Source: Polaribacter sp. (lineage in GTDB: Bacteria > Bacteroidota > Bacteroidia > Flavobacteriales > Flavobacteriaceae). From it: 9,441 nucleotides of DNA. This document shows positions 6,520 through 9,441 of the stretch, piece after piece (position 1 is the stretch's first letter; every line of letters starts with the position of its first letter). The stretch lies in NCBI GenBank assembly GCA_029245665.1, contig JAQWOW010000196.1, positions 1 to 9,441 on the forward strand, in the 5' to 3' direction. The notes under the pieces were generated by a model. The model made no database searches, was not told where the DNA came from, and saw nothing but the letters and a program-made list of their open reading frames with translations. The position numbers were made by a program, and so were the translations under genes.

Positions 6520-7290
6520 ATGAAATTAGATTTTTACAAATACCAAGGAACCGGAAATGATTTTGTGATGATAGACAATAGATCAAAGTCCTTCCCAAAA
6601 GAGAACACCAATATAATACCAAAACTCTGTGACAGGCATTTTGGTATTGGAGCAGACGGCGTTATTTTAATTGAAAATGATACAGGTTTTGATTTTAAAA
6701 TGATTTATTTCAATGCTGATGGAAGTCAGACTTTCTGCGGTAATGGAGGCAGATGTGCAGTTGCTTTTGCAAAAGAATTAAAAATTATAAATTCTAAAAC
6801 TAATTTTAGTGCTTTTGACGGAGCGCATTTTGCTACCATTGAAAAAGATATTATTTCTTTAAAAATGAAAGATGTAGATGAAATTTTAGTTCATGAGAAT
6901 TCAATTTTTGCCAATACCGGTACGCAGCATCATGTTGAATTGGTGGATGATTTAGATAATTTTCCTGTTTTTAAAAAAGGGAAGAAAATCAGATATTCAT
7001 ATGATGATCCTGGAAGTAATGTTAATTTTGTTCAGCAAATTAGTCCTTCTACTTTTAGAGTAAGGACCTATGAAAAAGGTGTGGAAGATGAAACATTAGC
7101 CTGCGGAACTGGTGTTACAGCTGTGGCAATAGCAATGCACAAAACAAAAAAAACAGACCACAATTTAATTTCATTACCCGTTGAAGGTGGAAATTTAGAG
7201 GTTTCATTTACAGAAAAAAATGGAGTTTATAAAAATGTGTTCTTAAAAGGGTCTGCACTATTAGTTTTTAAAGGTAATACTTCAATTTAA
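6520..7290 (+). CDS. dapF: Diaminopimelate epimerase DapF
   Basis: This converts LL- to meso-diaminopimelate, the last-but-one step of lysine synthesis and the source of the peptidoglycan cross-linking residue. It is a cytoplasmic, cofactor-independent racemase using two cysteines. The 256 residues fit the lower end of the family range. The N-terminal KYQGTGNDFVMIDNR (7-21) is diagnostic. The catalytic pair is Cys73 in FCGNGGR (72-78) and Cys195 in ACGTG (194-198). FGIGADGVI (41-49) and PGSNVNFV (164-171) are substrate-binding segments. The ATG start fits the family's N-terminus, which begins a few residues before KYQGTGNDF. Its stop overlaps the ATG of the acetyltransferase gene in TAATG, indicating translational coupling. 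Nothing abnormal is visible in the protein. Confidence 0.97.
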   Translation: MKLDFYKYQGTGNDFVMIDNRSKSFPKENTNIIPKLCDRHFGIGADGVILIENDTGFDFKMIYFNADGSQTFCGNGGRCAVAFAKELKIINSKTNFSAFDGAHFATIEKDIISLKMKDVDEILVHENSIFANTGTQHHVELVDDLDNFPVFKKGKKIRYSYDDPGSNVNFVQQISPSTFRVRTYEKGVEDETLACGTGVTAVAIAMHKTKKTDHNLISLPVEGGNLEVSFTEKNGVYKNVFLKGSALLVFKGNTSI

Positions 7291-7814
7291 TGCAAACACT
7301 TAAAGGTCCCCTTTTAAAACTAAGAACTCTTGAACCAGAAGATTTAGAGTTTCTATATCAAATAGAAAACGATGAATCTTTCTGGGAAATAAGTCATACT
7401 CAAAAACCTTTCTCTAAATATATTTTAAAAAGATATATAGAAAATGGGCATCTAGATATTTTTGAAGCAAAACAACTGCGCTTAATAATTGAAGAAAAGT
7501 CTACAAGAAAGCAAATAGGAATGATTGACTTATTTGATTTTAATCCCCAACATAAAAGAGCAGGAATTGGTCTATTGATTCATCCTGATTTTCAACACAA
7601 TGGATTTGCTTCTGAAGCCTTATCACTTTTAATTAAGTATTCTTTTTCGCACCTAAATTTACACCAATTATTCGCAAATATCACCTCAGATAATACTAAA
7701 AGCATGTCGCTTTTTAAGAAATATAATTTTGAAAAAGTAGGGATTAAAAAAGATTGGATTTTGTCAGAAGGAAGCTTTAAAAATGAAGTTTTATTTCAGT
7801 TGATAAAAGACTAA
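7290..7814 (+). CDS. GNAT family N-acetyltransferase (RimJ/RimL-like)
   Basis: This 174-residue protein belongs to the GNAT fold, transferring an acetyl group from acetyl-CoA to an amine; the substrate is unknown. The N-terminal LRTLEPEDLEFLYQIEND (11-28) is typical of the RimJ/RimL subgroup. IGMIDLFDFN (76-85) and AGIGLLIHPDFQHNGFASEAL (91-111) form strands 4-5, with the acetyl-CoA pyrophosphate loop QHNGFA (102-107, pattern Q/R-x-x-G-x-A). N-x-x-S-x-x-L-F-KKYNFEKVG (135-151) is the usual C-terminal motif. The gene starts in TAATG at the dapF stop and is followed 27 bases later by mltG in the same frame. Ribosomal-protein acetylation is one possibility; acetylation of a small amine or wall precursor is another. 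The sequence does not decide. Confidence 0.88.
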   Translation: MQTLKGPLLKLRTLEPEDLEFLYQIENDESFWEISHTQKPFSKYILKRYIENGHLDIFEAKQLRLIIEEKSTRKQIGMIDLFDFNPQHKRAGIGLLIHPDFQHNGFASEALSLLIKYSFSHLNLHQLFANITSDNTKSMSLFKKYNFEKVGIKKDWILSEGSFKNEVLFQLIKD

Positions 7815-7841
7815 TTTTGTTTTTCATTAAAATTAAAACAA

Positions 7842-8867
7842 TTGCAAAAAAAAAGAACATACATCTTCGCTAGTTTTCTTCTACTTAGTGGAATTTTAGG
7901 ATACAATTATTACCAAAAGATCTTTGGAAAAGCAATTATAAGAGAAACTGTTCTTTTTGTTTATTCTTCTGACACTTTGTTAGATATTAAAAATAAAATT
8001 TCTGAATTTTCATCTAAAAATGATGCTTTTCTGATGGTTGCAGCAAAAAAAGGTTTCTCTAAACCCAGGATTGGTAGATATCTTTTAAAAGAAGATATGT
8101 CTAATAATGATCTTATAAACTTATTAAGAAGTGGTAATCAAGCTCCAATAAAGTTGTCTTTTAACAATCAAGATACTCTAGAAAAATTAGCAGGTAGAGT
8201 TGCTCAACAACTAGAAACAGATTCTATTTCTTTGTTAAATTCTTTTACAGACAGTACTTTTTTGTCGAAAAACAATTTGACGGAAGCATCGGTTCTTCAA
8301 ATTTTTATTCCGAATAGTTATGAATTTTATTGGAACACTTCTCCGAAAAAATTTAGAGATAAAATGTTAAGAGAATACAATCTCTTTTGGAACTCCAGTA
8401 GATTAAAAAAAGCTGTAGCCTTAAATTTATCTAAATCAGAAATTATTACTTTGGCTTCGATAGTGCAAAAAGAGACAGCAAAGATAATAGAAAGACCAAT
8501 TGTAGCGGGTCTGTATTTGAATAGATTAAAAAAAGGATGGCCGTTACAAGCAGACCCAACGATTATTTATTGTATAAGAAAAAATAAAGGTCAGGATTTT
8601 GTTGTAAAAAGGGTACTAACTGCTGATTTAGAAATTAAATCACCCTATAATACTTACAAGAATAAAGGGCTGCCTCCTAGTCTAATTTCAATGCCCGATA
8701 TCTCTGCAATTGATGGCGTTTTAAATGCACAAAAGCATTCCTATTTTTACATGTGTGCAAATATTGATAAATTAGGATATCATACTTTTGCAAGATCGCT
8801 TAAACAACATAATAGAAATGCAGCCAAATATCATAAATGGCTGAATAAACAACGTATTAATAGGTAA
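7842..8867 (+). CDS. mltG: Endolytic murein transglycosylase MltG (YceG-like)
   Basis: This is an inner-membrane enzyme that cuts nascent peptidoglycan glycan strands and is thought to release them from synthesis. It has 341 residues: a short cytoplasmic KKR, one transmembrane helix (about 7-22), a LysM-like region (about 36-100) and the YceG catalytic domain (about 105-335). Family signatures are FIPNSYEFYW (155-164), the ASIVQKET motif (205-212) with the invariant Glu211, LQADPTIIY (235-243), SPYNTYKNKGLPPSLI (267-282) and YHTFARSLKQHN (313-324). The start is TTG: the frame upstream contains no ATG or GTG before the acetyltransferase stop, and this start places the membrane helix correctly. 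It is probably co-transcribed with dapF and the acetyltransferase gene. Confidence 0.95.
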   Translation: MQKKRTYIFASFLLLSGILGYNYYQKIFGKAIIRETVLFVYSSDTLLDIKNKISEFSSKNDAFLMVAAKKGFSKPRIGRYLLKEDMSNNDLINLLRSGNQAPIKLSFNNQDTLEKLAGRVAQQLETDSISLLNSFTDSTFLSKNNLTEASVLQIFIPNSYEFYWNTSPKKFRDKMLREYNLFWNSSRLKKAVALNLSKSEIITLASIVQKETAKIIERPIVAGLYLNRLKKGWPLQADPTIIYCIRKNKGQDFVVKRVLTADLEIKSPYNTYKNKGLPPSLISMPDISAIDGVLNAQKHSYFYMCANIDKLGYHTFARSLKQHNRNAAKYHKWLNKQRINR

Positions 8868-9236
8868 TGCTCAAAAGATTTTTCTTTCACTTTTGTTTTA
8901 ATTTCTAAGTCTTTTTTTGCTCTAAATTGATCCTTTTGTAAAAAATCGGATACTTTAAGTGCCAAAAGTAGAAATACAATTATTATTGAAAGTCTTATGG
9001 CTAAGAGTGCTTTAATTGCCCTTAACGAAATTGGACAAAGGATACACACATTCTAAATTTCAATTAAAAAACTCTCTTTTCTGTTATTAATTTTGTAAAA
9101 ATTCCTGCTACCACATTAAAAATTAATACGAAAAGAGGAAATAAGGTACATTATCTGTATTTTTATTGAAATTTAACATATTGACAGTCACTATATTTAA
9201 ATATTGAATATACTTTTGTAACCGCAAAACAGAAAG
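8868..9236. other. Intergenic spacer with one doubtful minus-strand reading frame
   Basis: No recognised gene lies between mltG and the last gene. No strong terminator for mltG is visible: the region after its stop is T-rich without a good hairpin. A 72-codon minus-strand frame from GTG 9049 to 8831 would encode a hydrophobic helix (about residues 10-32) and a lysine-rich tail. It overlaps the end of mltG by 37 bases, has no ATG, no promoter element and no family I recognise. I treat it as unproven. An 8-bp inverted pair (CTCTTTTC 9074-9081, GAAAAGAG 9130-9137) has a 48-base gap and is probably incidental. Confidence 0.5.
9211..9218 (+). promoter_or_regulatory. Promoter of the right-edge gene (-7 element)
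   Basis: TACTTTTG is a perfect TAnnTTTG. It lies 18 bases before the earliest possible codon start used for the following gene (9237) and so predicts a leader of about 12-15 bases. A TTG at 9181-9183 is 27 bases upstream, too far for the usual -33 spacing. Confidence 0.55.
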
Positions 9237-9441
9237 ATTGAATTTATCAAAAAGTTTCTATTTATAAGTATTGTATTTTTAGGATTTATCAACGCAACCT
9301 CTATTGATAAAAAAACAAATACAGATAACAAAATTACAATTCCTAAATTTAGAGAGTATAATATACCCTATTTACAAAAAGATTTTGTTGGGTTTAAAGA
9401 GGCTTTGGCTTTCAAAGAATCTCAAGGAAAGTATACCGCTG
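9237..9441 (+). CDS. Partial gene: exported peptidoglycan-binding/lysozyme-like protein
   Basis: The reading frame is open from 9222 to the window edge and is truncated there at the 3' end. It encodes a signal peptide (IKKFLFISIVFLGFINA) followed by a mature part with IPYLQKDFVGFKEALAFKESQG. The FKEALAFKESQG segment resembles small exported proteins of Flavobacteriia annotated as peptidoglycan-binding or lytic-transglycosylase-like, where Glu in such a segment may be catalytic. That assignment is from memory of the motif and only about 68 residues are visible. The frame has no ATG, GTG or TTG before the signal peptide. The most upstream plausible start is ATT at 9237. Alternatively TTG at 9238 would read into this frame if the A5 run at 9249-9253 had one more A. 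The short leader behind a good -7 element supports a start close to 9237. Confidence 0.7.
   Translation, partial: MEFIKKFLFISIVFLGFINATSIDKKTNTDNKITIPKFREYNIPYLQKDFVGFKEALAFKESQGKYTA

Noticed and set aside
9181..9209. TTGACA resembling an E. coli sigma-70 -35 box before the last gene
   Set aside because: No TATAAT-like box at 16-18 bases, and Bacteroidota use the -33/-7 type; the TACTTTTG at 9211 is the better promoter element.
1..9441. Search for CRISPR arrays, transposase genes, phage genes, toxin-antitoxin pairs or tRNAs
   Set aside because: No regularly spaced repeats, terminal inverted repeats, mobile-element proteins or cloverleaf-like sequences were seen; every gene is a single-copy chromosomal type.

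Overview
The window looks like chromosomal housekeeping DNA from a marine-type member of the Bacteroidota, most likely family Flavobacteriaceae. Evidence for this is the very A+T-rich composition, repeated copies of the Bacteroidota -7 promoter element TAnnTTTG in front of genes, scarcity of Shine-Dalgarno sequences, a DUF4294 protein (a Bacteroidota family), and the long ~480-residue form of glyceraldehyde-3-phosphate dehydrogenase. I cannot name the genus.

Layout: positions 1-394 hold no gene. At the extreme left is a strong minus-strand promoter (TTG-N19-TATATTTG) firing off the window edge into an untranslated leader that carries a boxA-like GTTCATTGA, so a stable-RNA operon or other leader-bearing gene may lie just outside. 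Next come four minus-strand genes. ligA (NAD-dependent DNA ligase) and a secreted DUF4294 protein downstream of it form one likely operon. A long gap gene has its own promoter and a conspicuous palindromic candidate operator. htrA (periplasmic serine protease/chaperone) ends in a clear rho-independent terminator. From 6520 the strand switches: htrA and dapF are divergent across a 131-bp region with face-to-face promoters and a helically phased set of TTAAC motifs.

The plus-strand block is dapF, a GNAT acetyltransferase overlapping dapF by one base, then mltG 27 bases later, so these three are probably co-transcribed. After a 369-bp spacer a separately promoted secreted protein begins and runs off the right edge. 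It resembles the short peptidoglycan-binding/lysozyme-like exported proteins of Flavobacteriia.

Functionally the right half has a cell-envelope theme: dapF makes meso-diaminopimelate for peptidoglycan and lysine, mltG cleaves nascent glycan strands, the last gene probably acts on peptidoglycan, and htrA provides periplasmic quality control. The left half is DNA replication/repair (ligA) and central carbon metabolism (gap). I see no transposon, CRISPR array, phage gene, tRNA, toxin-antitoxin pair or defence system, and no convincing new multi-gene system. The points most worth a second look are regulatory or start-site features: the gap operator, the phased TTAAC array, a probably leaderless dapF mRNA, and a last gene with no ATG/GTG/TTG start.
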